Source of the DNA: Chloroflexota bacterium
GTDB lineage: Bacteria; Chloroflexota; Anaerolineae; Caldilineales; Caldilineaceae
Direction of reading: 5' to 3'
DNA: 64,000 bases
Assembly (NCBI GenBank): GCA_016861025.1
Contig: BOKO01000016.1
Coordinates: 1 to 64,000 of the forward strand
Shown piece after piece: positions 33,248 to 49,339 of this stretch. Below the pieces are notes generated by a model, which worked only from the letters and a program-made list of their open reading frames with translations, was not told the origin of the DNA and did no database searches. Position numbers and translations under genes: made by a program. Each line of letters starts with the position of its first letter. Position 1 is the first letter of the stretch.

Positions 33248-33744
33248 CAGATCACCTCCAGCGCGCCGTTGTTGATCGACACACTCGCAGGGGTGAGCTT
33301 GACGCTGGCTGCGCCGCACGTCAGCTCCATTCCGCTGCTGTTGCAGACCAGCTTGACCGGCACGGCGACGGCGGGCGGGTTCACTTCCAGCGTAAAGCCA
33401 CCGATGCCGGGCGTGTCGTCGAGCTTGAGCGTGAGCGCGTCGGTGACGATGGCTTTGGTGAAAGGCAGAGCCGGCAACACTGGCGTCTCACCCACGCCCC
33501 AAAAGCCGCCCGAATAGATCGGGTAATCGGGGTCGCCCGCCTCGAACTCGACCCAGACGTTGGCGCCGTTCGGCGGCACAGCAAAGAAGCCAACGCCGCT
33601 CCCGGCAAAGGGCGCGCAGGGCATCGCCCAGCTTAACGTGCCTTCGCCGAGCACAGCGGGCACACTCACCTGCACGCGCCCCAGTTGCAGCGGGTCGATG
33701 TTGTTTTCCACCTTGCCCCGATACTTGCCGAAAAACTGTCGCAT
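33247..33744 (-). CDS. Baseplate spike protein V-like (gp5/VgrG OB-fold)
   Basis: The 165-residue protein has the gp5/VgrG OB-fold beginning: FFGKYRGKVENNIDPLQLGRVQVSVP, then GANVWVEFEAGDPDYPIYSGGFWG. The C-terminal 50 residues are a short beta stretch that could form a trimeric needle. It forms the central spike under the tube. In many systems this domain is fused to the hub, but here the hub is a separate gene 2 kb upstream. ATG 33744 has AAGGA upstream. Confidence 0.88.
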   Translation of the reverse strand: MRQFFGKYRGKVENNIDPLQLGRVQVSVPAVLGEGTLSWAMPCAPFAGSGVGFFAVPPNGANVWVEFEAGDPDYPIYSGGFWGVGETPVLPALPFTKAIVTDALTLKLDDTPGIGGFTLEVNPPAVAVPVKLVCNSSGMELTCGAASVKLTPASVSINNGALEVI

Positions 33745-33762
33745 TACAAAGTCCTTTCAGGA

Positions 33763-33862
33763 GGGGTTTAGAGATTGGAGATTGACGCCTGTTTGCATTC
33801 GTCCCCACCCGAAAATCTCACAATCTCGCCATCACCCAATCTCTAGTCTCCAATCTCACATC
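33763..33862. repeat. GA-rich/CT-rich inverted spacer (copy B)
   Basis: The 120-bp gap between the secreted repeat protein and the spike gene starts with GAGATTGGAGATTG and ends with CAATCTC/CCAATCTCTAG units. It is a shorter version of the inverted spacer at 24866-25021. Confidence 0.65.
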
Positions 33863-33864
33863 TT

Positions 33865-35643
33865 TCACCGCACAATCAAAGGCAGATTCAACACGTGTTG
33901 TGCGGTCAACGTCGCCGTTGCGGCGTTGCTGGCGCCGCCGTTGACTGAACTAGCGGCCGCCGCATTAAGAAAATTGCCAGCGGATTCGGCATAGACCTCC
34001 ACAGTGACCACACAGGTTTCACCAGCAACGATGGCTGCATCGGTCATGGCAACGCTTCCGCTCCCCGGTGCAGCAGTAAGTGTAGGGGCGTTGCACTCCG
34101 GTGAAGCGGCTGCGTTAGCTGGCGAGGCCACTTTCACTCCGGCGGGAAGCGTGTTGTTGAACGCCACACCGGTCGCCGCCATGGATTGATTGGTGTTCGT
34201 CAACAAGTAGCGCAACGTGACGTTCTCGCCCACCACGGCGAGGGGCGGCTCGAAGGTCATATCTAGCGTTGGCGGCGCCACCCCGCCAGCCAATTGGATG
34301 ACAATCGGGCCGCCATTGGTGTTAGAGCCGGAAATCGTCGTAAAGCGACCCAACGCATTTGGTTGGAAAGTGAAGGTGTACCGACAACTATCGCCAGGAG
34401 GCACACCGCCGGCGCAATTTTGGGTTGCATTGAACTGCGTATCGAACGGCGCGCCGCCAGCGAAATTGGTCAGTGTCGTCGGGCTGGTGTTGGTGATCGT
34501 CACCACCTGCGCAGGGCTGACATTGCCGACCGGCACATAGCCAAAATCCAGCGAGAGCGGTGAAACCGAATGACTGGCGCCGACGCCTTGACCGCGCAGG
34601 GTGATGACGAATGGACCGGCGTTTGTCGACGAGTTTGAGGTTGTCGTAAAGACGCCGGCTGAGTTCGGTGCAAAATAGAAAGTGTACTGACACCCGGCGC
34701 CAGGCGCCACGCCGCCCGCGCAGTTCTGAAAGGCTTTGAACTGCGGATCAAAGGGCGCACCGCCTGCGAAACTGGTCAGCAGCGACATCCCGGTGTTGGT
34801 GATATAGACCGTCTGCGCCGGGCTGGTGAAGCCGACGCCCACCGGTCCGAAGTCGAGTTCGAGTGGTGTAACCCATTTGTCATTAAATAGGGGTGCAAAT
34901 AACAGTGTTCCCTCTCCCTGCAACGCAATCTGGAAACTACCTGCATTGGTGGAAGAATTGGAGGTTGTTGAAAATACGCCGATCTGTTTGGGACTGAAAC
35001 TGAAGAAATATTGGCAACTGCCACCGGGCGCCACGCCGCCCGCGCAGTTCTGAGAGGCGTTGAACTGCTGGTCGAAGGGGGCGCCACCGGCAAAGTTCGT
35101 GAGCGTCGTTGCGCCAGTGTTGCGAATCGTGGCCGCCTGCGTTGCACTGGTTGCACCGCTGAGGACGCGGCCAAAATCCAATGAAAGCGGCGTCACATGT
35201 AGACCAGCGCCCACACCTTGCCCACGCAGAGCAATGACAAAGTTGCCTGCGTTGGTCGATGAATTTGAGGTTGTCGTGAAAACACCCACCGCCATCGGTG
35301 AGAAGCGGAAGAAATAGCTGCAACTGGCGCCAGGCGCCACGCCGCCCGCGCAATTCTGAGACGCATTGAACTGCGGGTCAAAGGGGGCGCCACCAGCGAA
35401 GTTCGTCAAGGTTGTAGTCCCTGTGTTGCGGATCGTGACGGTGTGCACTGCACTGGAGAATCCAACCCCGACCGGCCCGAAGTCGATTTCCAGGGGCGTG
35501 ATCCAGGCGCTGGGGATGCCGGTCGCAAGTTCACTTTCCTGCGCAGCAGGCGTCGCCTCTTGTGCAAATGTGATCACGGTCGCTGCCATCAACAGCCAGA
35601 TAAGAGTCAAACTGATTGTCGTAAGAATCCATCGTGTGCGCAT
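33865..35643 (-). CDS. Secreted protein with four ASH-type (choice-of-anchor D) repeats
   Basis: The 592-residue protein begins with a signal peptide (MRTRWILTTISLTLIWLLMAAT, cleaved after the AQ region near residue 28). Four tandem repeats of about 100 residues follow (about 49-147, 150-247, 261-358, 361-457). Each has DFG-x-V at its start, a TNFAGGAPFD core and a conserved pair of cysteines (QNCAGG and GxxC) that may form a disulfide. A final DUF11-like Ig domain covers about 460-590. It has its own Shine-Dalgarno and spacers on both sides. It interrupts the hub-spike order of the injection system, so it may be a surface partner or an unrelated insertion. No sortase or anchor motif is seen. 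Confidence 0.78.
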   Translation of the reverse strand: MRTRWILTTISLTLIWLLMAATVITFAQEATPAAQESELATGIPSAWITPLEIDFGPVGVGFSSAVHTVTIRNTGTTTLTNFAGGAPFDPQFNASQNCAGGVAPGASCSYFFRFSPMAVGVFTTTSNSSTNAGNFVIALRGQGVGAGLHVTPLSLDFGRVLSGATSATQAATIRNTGATTLTNFAGGAPFDQQFNASQNCAGGVAPGGSCQYFFSFSPKQIGVFSTTSNSSTNAGSFQIALQGEGTLLFAPLFNDKWVTPLELDFGPVGVGFTSPAQTVYITNTGMSLLTSFAGGAPFDPQFKAFQNCAGGVAPGAGCQYTFYFAPNSAGVFTTTSNSSTNAGPFVITLRGQGVGASHSVSPLSLDFGYVPVGNVSPAQVVTITNTSPTTLTNFAGGAPFDTQFNATQNCAGGVPPGDSCRYTFTFQPNALGRFTTISGSNTNGGPIVIQLAGGVAPPTLDMTFEPPLAVVGENVTLRYLLTNTNQSMAATGVAFNNTLPAGVKVASPANAAASPECNAPTLTAAPGSGSVAMTDAAIVAGETCVVTVEVYAESAGNFLNAAAASSVNGGASNAATATLTAQHVLNLPLIVR

Positions 35644-35734
35644 ACCTTTTCCTACCTCCTACTTGCTGAGTTACCTTTCACTCCGTCGAGGACATGCGGC
35701 TAGATGAAAATTAACAAAGCAACCCGGCGCCCAC

Positions 35735-36880
<1,146 letters not shown>

Positions 36881-36887
36881 AGTTGTA

Positions 36888-37032
36888 TGCGAATAGGAGA
36901 TTGGAGATTGGAGATTGGAGATTAGTCGTCAGAGCGCTGCGTCTCGGCCCCATCCCCCAATCTCTCAATCGCACAATCTCTCAATCGCACAATCTCCAAT
37001 CTCTACTCTCCAATCTCTACTCTCCAGTCTCC
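36888..37032. repeat. GA-rich/CT-rich inverted spacer (copy C)
   Basis: Between the hub and LysM-like genes, four GGAGATT units in a row (from 36895) are followed about 60 bases later by several CAATCTC and CTCTCCAATC units. The halves are complementary and could fold into a long hairpin. Copies A and B have the same design. Confidence 0.75.
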
Positions 37033-37323
37033 TCAAATACTCGGCGCCGGAATCCGCACTCGATCTCCTGGCGTCGCCGTCAGGTCGAACGGATTCAGGG
37101 CCACGTTGGCGTCGCCGATGCGCCAGAACTGCTCCGCCGCGCCGATCGTGCGCGCGGTGATCAGGTCGAGGCGGTCGGGATCGCTGACCGTCACTTCGGC
37201 GACGATCTGCTGCGTGTCGAGCGGCGGCAAGAAGCGCCGGCGTACGTAAGTCACGATGCGACCGTCAGCGGTCGTCAGCGTGGCCGTTTCAAGATTGGCG
37301 TAGCGACTGGTGTAGTCGAACAT
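37033..37323 (-). CDS. LysM/tail-protein-X-like eCIS protein
   Basis: The 96-residue protein has the pattern VSDPDRLDLITARTIGAAEQFWRIGDANVALNPFDLTATPGDRVRIP, the LysM-like fold used by phage tail protein X and eCIS connector proteins. It probably sits between tube and hub. ATG 37323 has GGGGAGGAA upstream. It follows the CIS tube-type gene by 18 bases. Confidence 0.8.
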   Translation of the reverse strand: MFDYTSRYANLETATLTTADGRIVTYVRRRFLPPLDTQQIVAEVTVSDPDRLDLITARTIGAAEQFWRIGDANVALNPFDLTATPGDRVRIPAPSI

Positions 37324-37341
37324 GTCTCGTTCCTCCCCTCC

Positions 37342-37993
<652 letters not shown>

Positions 37994-39557
37994 GGTGTCT
38001 GCTCCTCAATCCTGTGATCGCTTTATGACTGTTCATGGCGTCCGCCAATCGCCTGGATCGGGCACGCTGGCCGACTGGTCGCCTTTTTCTTTGCATTTGT
38101 TGTCCTCCGAATCTGCGGCTACGCTCTTGAAGGTCTTGCCTGTCCAATACTCGACTGTATTGCCGGCGACATCCATCCAGCCTGGTTCGCGCGTGGCGTC
38201 ATCGGGATGCACGGCCTTGATTGCTCCCTTCCACGCCGAAACCGCTGCACTCTGCCCGCCGCTCTCGAAGAGCATGTCCTTGGGCAACCGGCTGACAAAA
38301 TTGCTCGCCATGACGGCGCCATTGAGCGGCGCCGATTTTCGATAGCCAAGAAAGACCGCTTTGGGAAAGAGACTCTTCCAGATCGCCGCCGGCTCCTTGC
38401 AGATCGTGGCGCAGCTCGTGCTCACGATGAGTTTGACATTGTTGAGCGGCGGCTTGAGCGTGCGAGTGTCGAAGACCGCGGGATCACTGGTGTTGTCATC
38501 TGTCCACACCCCCGGCGCTTTGTACTGGGCATATTGATGACCTGAGAAAACCAGCACGTCCGCCTGGCTGAAAGGTTTTTGCGCCGTTCGGCTGGTCGCC
38601 CGCATCTCTTTGAGTTCTTCTGAACGCGCCGACGCTTCGGAGGGGCGAAAGCCCTGCGTCTCGGTGTCTTGATGCGCCGCAGCTGGGGAATAGCCTGCCT
38701 GCGCCATCTGTTCAGGTTTGGTGAAGCGTGACGACGGATCGTAACCGCTCACCGTATAACCGGCGAAGGGCTTCTGGCTTTCGCGCCACGCCAGCTTGCG
38801 ATCGTCGGCGGCGATCGTGGCGCTGTAGTTTTTGGCGATCTCTTTGCGCCGGTCGTCTGGGTAGAATTTGGTCACCGGGACCAGCGCCTGGAAATCCTTT
38901 TCAGTGAACGGTGCAAAACAGGTGCGCATCCATTTGAGCGAGCGGTAGAGCCACCGAAGTGCGCTGTCCGGTGTGAGGCTGGTCGCAGCAACCGCCATTT
39001 GCACGGACAATTCAATCCCTGAGCGATCCAGCCCAGTGCAGGCGGGCGGCGCGGCGCTGCTGGCTGGCGCCCGCGCAATCTGGGCGTCGATCGGTGTGGC
39101 TTGACTGACTGGCAGCGCACCGCTGGCAATGCGGTCCGCCTCCACTTCGGCGGCGTCGCCAGGCTGTGAAATCGACAGCGCAGCGTGCGGAGGGAGATTT
39201 TCGTCATTGACGTTCCGTTGCTGCGCGACATGCGCCAGTTCGTGGGCAAGCAGTGCACGCCCCGACGCCGACTGGGGCGCGTACTGACCGGCGCCAAAAA
39301 CAATGCGCCGCCCCACCGTATAGGCGCGCGCATCGACTGCCTGCGCTGCGGCTGCAGCCTGTGCATCAGCGTGAATTCGCACCTGATCGAGGCGCCCCCC
39401 CGACTGTGCTCCCATCCACTGTGCCCTCATCCAATGGCGTGCACCTTCATCCAACGGACGAGACGGCGCCCGCAATACACGATGGACGGCTGACGACGCC
39501 CGCGCCCGCGTATGTAGCTTCGATTCGTGGATTATCCTCAATGGTTCTGCCCCTCCA

Positions 39558-41599
<2,042 letters not shown>

Positions 41600-41603
<4 letters not shown>

Positions 41604-41877
41604 CCCAGACTCCTGTAAACAGATTGGGCGATTTGAACGCCCAATTGGTCGGCGGCAACGGCGCGATTGGCGCTGTGGCGAGCGAGTCGCCCGCCGTCCA
41701 CCTCTTCGATTCGTCCGTCGCGTTGAAGCTGCGACGGCAGGGTTTCTGCACCAAGCAGCCGGACAAGCTCGCGCTCGACTTCGACGCGCAAGGCGTTCAG
41801 GTCGCGCGGCGATAATTTCTCAGCAGCGCGTTCATCGATGACCAGTTCGTCGATCGCAAACTCAATCTGCGCCGGCT

Positions 41878-41887
<10 letters not shown>
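41600..41887 (-). CDS. Small conserved eCIS protein next to the AAA+ ATPase
   Basis: This acidic, helical 95-residue protein has no signal peptide. It overlaps the ATPase gene by ten bases and the following DUF4157 gene by four, so it is firmly within the operon. No domain was recognised. A helper or adaptor for the ATPase or for cargo loading is possible from position alone. Confidence 0.7.
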
Positions 41888-43875
<1,988 letters not shown>

Positions 43876-43878
43876 TGC

Positions 43879-45240
43879 TCATCCATATTTTTCGACAAAA
43901 TATTGCTCCACCCGGTTGCGTTCGCCGTCGGTCAACGCGCGATCGTAGAGCACGATCTCGGCAAGCTCGCCGCGGAAAAGGTCGGCGCCGATGGCGCCGT
44001 TGAAAGTCGTCGCCTGCGACGGTGCGCCCACGAACCCGAAGCGCGTTGCGCCACTGCCCACATTCTGACCGGGATGCGCGTTGGCTTCGGCGACCAGGAT
44101 GCCGTCGACGAAGAGTTGTTTGGTGGCGGTTGCGCCGGCCGTAAATCGTGCACAGAGGAGTCGCCAACGCCCATCGGCAAAGGAGCCTGGCGAGTCCAGA
44201 TCGTGGGTTGCGCCAGCCTGCGGCTGAGTGCTCCAGCGGGCGCGGCCAGCGTTCCCACCGCCGGTCAGATCCAACGACCAATAGGCGCTGCGGTCGAAGC
44301 TGATGAGGCTCTGCGCCTGCGCTGCGGTGGTGCGCATCAAGGCAAAGAGCGTTAGCCCGTCGATGGCGCCTGCCGCCGCATAGTTGAGTTGCTCGATGGC
44401 GAGATAATCATCGACGCCGTCGAAGCGCACTGCGGGTTTGCCAGCTATGGCCCCGCGCACGAGCCGCGGTCGCCGCGCTGCCGCCGGCTGCACAGCATGG
44501 TTGGCGCCGCCGCTTTGGTCGCTCCACTGGCTGATCGTGCCCGCGCTGTCGTAGGTGATGTCGGCGTCGCCGCGCAGCCAGAGCTGGAGACCGGCCAGCG
44601 TATTCGGTGCGGCGGGCGATGGCGGCGTCACCCCGGCAAAGACCTGGATTGCAGGCGTGAGCACCGGCTGCGCCATCGATGGCTGGCTGTCCGCCGAAAT
44701 CAACACGACTGAAGCGTCATAGGCGATCGAGAGCGTATAAGTCGTCTGAAAGAGCACCGACCAGAGCTTCGACAGTTCCTCCAGCGAAAGCGGCTGCGGC
44801 GTGAACTTAACTGTCTCGATCTCATCGGCCAGATCGGAGCCGGCCAGAAAAGCGGTGGCGGCGACGGCGCTGCGAATCTCCTGTCGCGTGAGCATAGGTC
44901 GGGTGTGCAGGGCGCGCACAGCGCTGCCCAGAATGCGCTGCGGCTCCAGCAGCGTCTCGTCGCCGTAAAAGGTCAGCAGATAGTGCAGATCGAGTGCGAT
45001 CTGTGGGCGCTGGTTGAGGCTGCCATCGGGGCGGCGCGTGGGCAGATCATGGTTGCGCCAGGCGACGTTGGGCGTTGCCTGGTAGAGAAAAATGTTGACG
45101 CCCACCTCTGGCACGCCGCTGTTGGGGCCGTCGGGTCGCACAGCGGTGACGACAGCGTTGCCCACATCGGCGCCAACCGCAGCCTGAAGATAGCGCACAA
45201 GACTGGTGGTGACTGTGGCGATGGCAAGATGATTGCTCAT
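43879..45240 (-). CDS. eCIS cap protein (DUF4255) fused to a LamG-like lectin domain
   Basis: The protein has 453 residues. Residues 1-200 match the DUF4255/Pvc16 family, which caps the distal end of the sheath-tube (VTTSLVRYLQ, then VGVNIFLYQATPNVAWRNHDLPTRR and LDLHYLLTFYGDE). From about residue 214 there is a concanavalin/LamG-like jelly-roll with LQLWLRGDADITYDSAGTIS, PAVRFDGVDDYLAI, GRWRLLCARFTAG and a C-terminal GELAEIVLYDRALTDGERNRVE. Caps usually end after the DUF4255 domain, so the added lectin-like module may decorate the particle end. It overlaps the previous gene by four bases. Confidence 0.85.
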   Translation of the reverse strand: MSNHLAIATVTTSLVRYLQAAVGADVGNAVVTAVRPDGPNSGVPEVGVNIFLYQATPNVAWRNHDLPTRRPDGSLNQRPQIALDLHYLLTFYGDETLLEPQRILGSAVRALHTRPMLTRQEIRSAVAATAFLAGSDLADEIETVKFTPQPLSLEELSKLWSVLFQTTYTLSIAYDASVVLISADSQPSMAQPVLTPAIQVFAGVTPPSPAAPNTLAGLQLWLRGDADITYDSAGTISQWSDQSGGANHAVQPAAARRPRLVRGAIAGKPAVRFDGVDDYLAIEQLNYAAAGAIDGLTLFALMRTTAAQAQSLISFDRSAYWSLDLTGGGNAGRARWSTQPQAGATHDLDSPGSFADGRWRLLCARFTAGATATKQLFVDGILVAEANAHPGQNVGSGATRFGFVGAPSQATTFNGAIGADLFRGELAEIVLYDRALTDGERNRVEQYFVEKYG

Positions 45241-46226
45241 GCGTCCCCTCCACTGCGCGCCTTCAAATATTGATCGAGCGAAAGCGCGGGGCGACCTGGC
45301 TGGGTGGGGCGCGCCGGCGCATCTTTGATAGACGTCGCGCTCTCCGCCTTGACCACGATGCGACCGATTGTGACGCGTATGACCGGCGGTGGCGGCGTCG
45401 CGCTGACCGCATCTCTCATCGGCGCCGCACTCTCTATGTGCTGTGCGGCGAGAAGCTGATGCGCCGAAGGCAAAGCTGGCTGCACACGGCCGTGGCGGTC
45501 GCCTGGCGGGACGCGCTCGTCACTAGATATTGCAGGGGCCAATGCTGTTGCCCGGCGCTGCGCGGCAAGTGAAACAGGAGGTGTTGCGCCGACAACTGTC
45601 TCGTGGAGCCTGTTCGATTCGAGCGTGGTCGCAGCCGCGGGATGGGTTGTCACCACGGCAGATGGACGAATAGGCTCCAGTTCGCGCCTGGCGCTGGCTA
45701 GAGATGGAGCAGTCGGCGCTGGTGCGATCGTTGCGGGCTCTGCAACCCCGATCGGTGGACGCAGCGCCTGCGACGGCTGTGGCGCGTGCGCTTCGGCAAG
45801 GCGCCGATCCGCTGCTGTTTCCTGGCTGCGTGCTGCGATGGATTCATGCCCGGCAACACCCTGCTGTGTGCTCCGTCCCGCCTCCGCGCGAGTTGCCAAT
45901 GAAACGCCGCGGCCCGTTGTCGCATCCTGGGGCAGCGCAGCTGTTTGTCTGGGCAGAGCAACGGCCGTTGCACGCAACTGCTCGCCTGCCTTCTCAGTGG
46001 ACAGGTTCGAGTGTTCTGCCGGAGCACCTTGTGCATTGAGTGTTTTTACAGCCGCCGGCGCCTGTGCAGCGATCCCATCGTGCGCGACGGCGGACGAAGG
46101 TTCGACCCCGGGCGCCCAGATCGGCAGCGGCGCCGCCATTGGTTCATAGTGCGCGACAGGCCGCGGTCGCATGGAGACCGCGGGGGTGTACGTTGCAGTG
46201 ATAAGTCGAGTCAGGAAATCAGACAT
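45237..46226 (-). CDS. Low-complexity eCIS protein with conserved ends
   Basis: The 329-residue protein is mostly Ala/Pro/Thr-rich and probably disordered. The N-terminus MSDFLTRLITATYTP and the C-terminal IRVTIGRIVVKAE and PALSLDQYLKARSGG segments look structured, a layout I associate with eCIS loci. ATG 46226 is preferred over ATG 46238. It lies between the zinc-motif baseplate protein and the cap. Its function is unknown. Without a recognisable tape measure in the cluster it is one candidate for that role, though it lacks long coiled coils. Confidence 0.65.
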   Translation of the reverse strand: MSDFLTRLITATYTPAVSMRPRPVAHYEPMAAPLPIWAPGVEPSSAVAHDGIAAQAPAAVKTLNAQGAPAEHSNLSTEKAGEQLRATAVALPRQTAALPQDATTGRGVSLATRAEAGRSTQQGVAGHESIAARSQETAADRRLAEAHAPQPSQALRPPIGVAEPATIAPAPTAPSLASARRELEPIRPSAVVTTHPAAATTLESNRLHETVVGATPPVSLAAQRRATALAPAISSDERVPPGDRHGRVQPALPSAHQLLAAQHIESAAPMRDAVSATPPPPVIRVTIGRIVVKAESATSIKDAPARPTQPGRPALSLDQYLKARSGGDA

Positions 46227-46241
46227 GACAGATTCCATTGC

Positions 46242-46955
46242 CTACCCATAGATCATTTGCAAATAAGCCTGTCGACGCGTCGGTGAGAGTTCCAGAATCT
46301 CCGCCTCGCGCCAGCCGTACGCACGCGCCAGCAGGTGAATCTCCTGCAAGGTGCGCTGCGCCCAGGTCTGCACCTCGCGCCAGACGAACGAGGCTGCGTC
46401 GAGAAAAGCTGACCATCGCTGCCCACAGCGGGGACACGCGCCGCTCAGCTCAATCAGCGCCAGTGGATCGGCGTTCTCCATTGCCGTGGTCACAGCAGCA
46501 AGCGTTTCGGACGCCAGTGCGTCGGCTGGGTTCTCCAGACAGCGCTCCATGATCATGCGGCTGGCTTCGAGCACCGTGGCTGCCTCACCGGCGGCGATCA
46601 GATCGCCCAGCGTGGGCAACCGAAAGCGGACGGCGCCATCGTTGCAGTCTAGCTCCAACCATGACGCCGGCTGCTCGACGCCCTGCGCACACAGGCTGGG
46701 TGCATCCAACGTCACTTCGACCAGCTCACTGCAGGCCGCGCAGGTGGTTACGGCGGTGAACGATGGGCCGAAACACCATCCATATAAGGTCAGCAGCCGT
46801 TGATTGAAGCGGCCAACCGGCATTTCCATCAGCGTTGCACCAGACTCGTCTGGACAGGCCGCGGCCAACAAAGCCAGCCCTTGCCAGAGCGGCGGCTGGC
46901 GCCAGTTTTCCTCCCAGACCGCCAGCAATTCAACAGCAGACAATGGTCGCATCAT
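46242..46955 (-). CDS. Zinc-motif baseplate protein (gp26-like)
   Basis: The 237-residue protein has two cysteine pairs, TTCAACSEL (about C72/C75) and ACPRCGQRW (about C175/C178), likely to bind zinc. The arrangement resembles T4 gp26-type baseplate proteins of contractile systems. A long frame to 47480 overlaps the tube gene and is not used. The MM start at 46955/46952 lies 13 bases after the tube stop with weak ribosome binding site, so translation may be coupled. Confidence 0.72.
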   Translation of the reverse strand: MMRPLSAVELLAVWEENWRQPPLWQGLALLAAACPDESGATLMEMPVGRFNQRLLTLYGWCFGPSFTAVTTCAACSELVEVTLDAPSLCAQGVEQPASWLELDCNDGAVRFRLPTLGDLIAAGEAATVLEASRMIMERCLENPADALASETLAAVTTAMENADPLALIELSGACPRCGQRWSAFLDAASFVWREVQTWAQRTLQEIHLLARAYGWREAEILELSPTRRQAYLQMIYG

Positions 46956-46968
46956 CGTGTTCGACAGT

Positions 46969-47493
46969 CTACGCCGGCTCCACAAATGACGGCTCGCTCG
47001 GCTCGGTGACGTCGTAGTCGCGCTCCCACCCTTCGTTCTGCAACACGATCGATTGGATGGCGACGGCATTGGCGCTGGCGTCGAGTTCGGGCAAGGCAGT
47101 GAATTCGGAGACCCAGCAGCGGTAGACTTTGTAGGAAATGGCAAGCTGGCCCGCCTCGTTATAGACCTCGATGATGATGTCCTTGCGAAAATCCTTGAGC
47201 GAAACTTCGGCGCCCAGGCCAGAGCCGAAGTTCCACACTTTGTTCGCCCATTTCTCGAACTCGGTGTCGTGTGTGACCCCACGTTCGAGCGTAACAGGAT
47301 CGTACTTGGTCTGTCCCGGCGATTTGCGCACCGTGCTCGGATCGCCGCCCTCGCGATGCTCCACCGGATCGGTGGTGCGTTTGAGCGCGCTGACCTTGCT
47401 GACGCCGGCCACATAACGACCGTCCCACTTGACGCGGAATTTGAAGTTCTTGTACGGATCGAAACGATTGGCGTTGACACTAAACTGCGCCAT
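46969..47493 (-). CDS. Tail tube protein (gp19-like)
   Basis: This 174-residue protein builds the hexameric inner tube. The N-terminus MAQFSVNANRFDPYKNFKFRVKWDG and the TTDPVEHREGGDP and VTLERGVTHDTEFEKWANKVW segments are typical for T4-like/eCIS tube proteins. ATG 47493 has AAGGAGG upstream; the longer frame to 47643 overlaps the sheath gene. It follows the sheath by 11 bases. Confidence 0.93.
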   Translation of the reverse strand: MAQFSVNANRFDPYKNFKFRVKWDGRYVAGVSKVSALKRTTDPVEHREGGDPSTVRKSPGQTKYDPVTLERGVTHDTEFEKWANKVWNFGSGLGAEVSLKDFRKDIIIEVYNEAGQLAISYKVYRCWVSEFTALPELDASANAVAIQSIVLQNEGWERDYDVTEPSEPSFVEPA

Positions 47494-47504
47494 GAGAAAC
47501 CTCC

Positions 47505-49049
<1,545 letters not shown>

Positions 49050-49052
49050 AGG

Positions 49053-49262
49053 TTATTCTCCTTCAGGCATTTGCAGATCGGCCAACATTGCTTCCAGATA
49101 GGGACGAATCAAGTCGGGCAGCGACTCCAGATCGCTGAAATAGGCGCGCCGGCCGCTGATCACGTGGATCAGGTTGCCGCGCCAGGTGGGAGGATCGTTC
49201 TCTGTTGCGCTTTCCTCCAGCCAGATCCTCACGATGAATGAGTGAAAGTCGTCGCCAGACAT
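49053..49262 (-). CDS. Small protein preceding the sheath gene
   Basis: The 69-residue acidic protein (MSGDDFHSFIVRIWLEES onward) has a small beta-alpha layout. It ends three bases before the sheath start and is the first gene after the SARP regulator. A longer frame to 49343 begins with a basic stretch from the repeat region and is unlikely. No family was recognised. Confidence 0.6.
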   Translation of the reverse strand: MSGDDFHSFIVRIWLEESATENDPPTWRGNLIHVISGRRAYFSDLESLPDLIRPYLEAMLADLQMPEGE

Positions 49263-49297
49263 AACTGCGGAGCGTAGCAGAAGAGTGTCTGGCGCGT

Positions 49298-49328
49298 CGT
49301 CTCTGCGCCGTCTTTTGTAGCGTCTTTT
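49298..49328 (-). promoter_or_regulatory. Three phased direct repeats, candidate SARP binding site
   Basis: On the minus strand AAAAGACG (+ strand 49321-49328), AAAAGACG (49309-49316) and CAGAGACG (49298-49305) follow each other with 12- and 11-bp steps, about one helical turn. SARP/BTAD activators are known to bind direct repeats with such spacing. The site lies between the SARP gene and the first eCIS gene. Confidence 0.5.
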
Positions 49329-49339
49329 ATTGGAACGAA

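Noticed and set aside
33900..35500. Tandem DNA repeats of about 300 bp
   Set aside because: They are explained by four repeated protein domains in the secreted ASH-repeat gene, not an independent DNA repeat.
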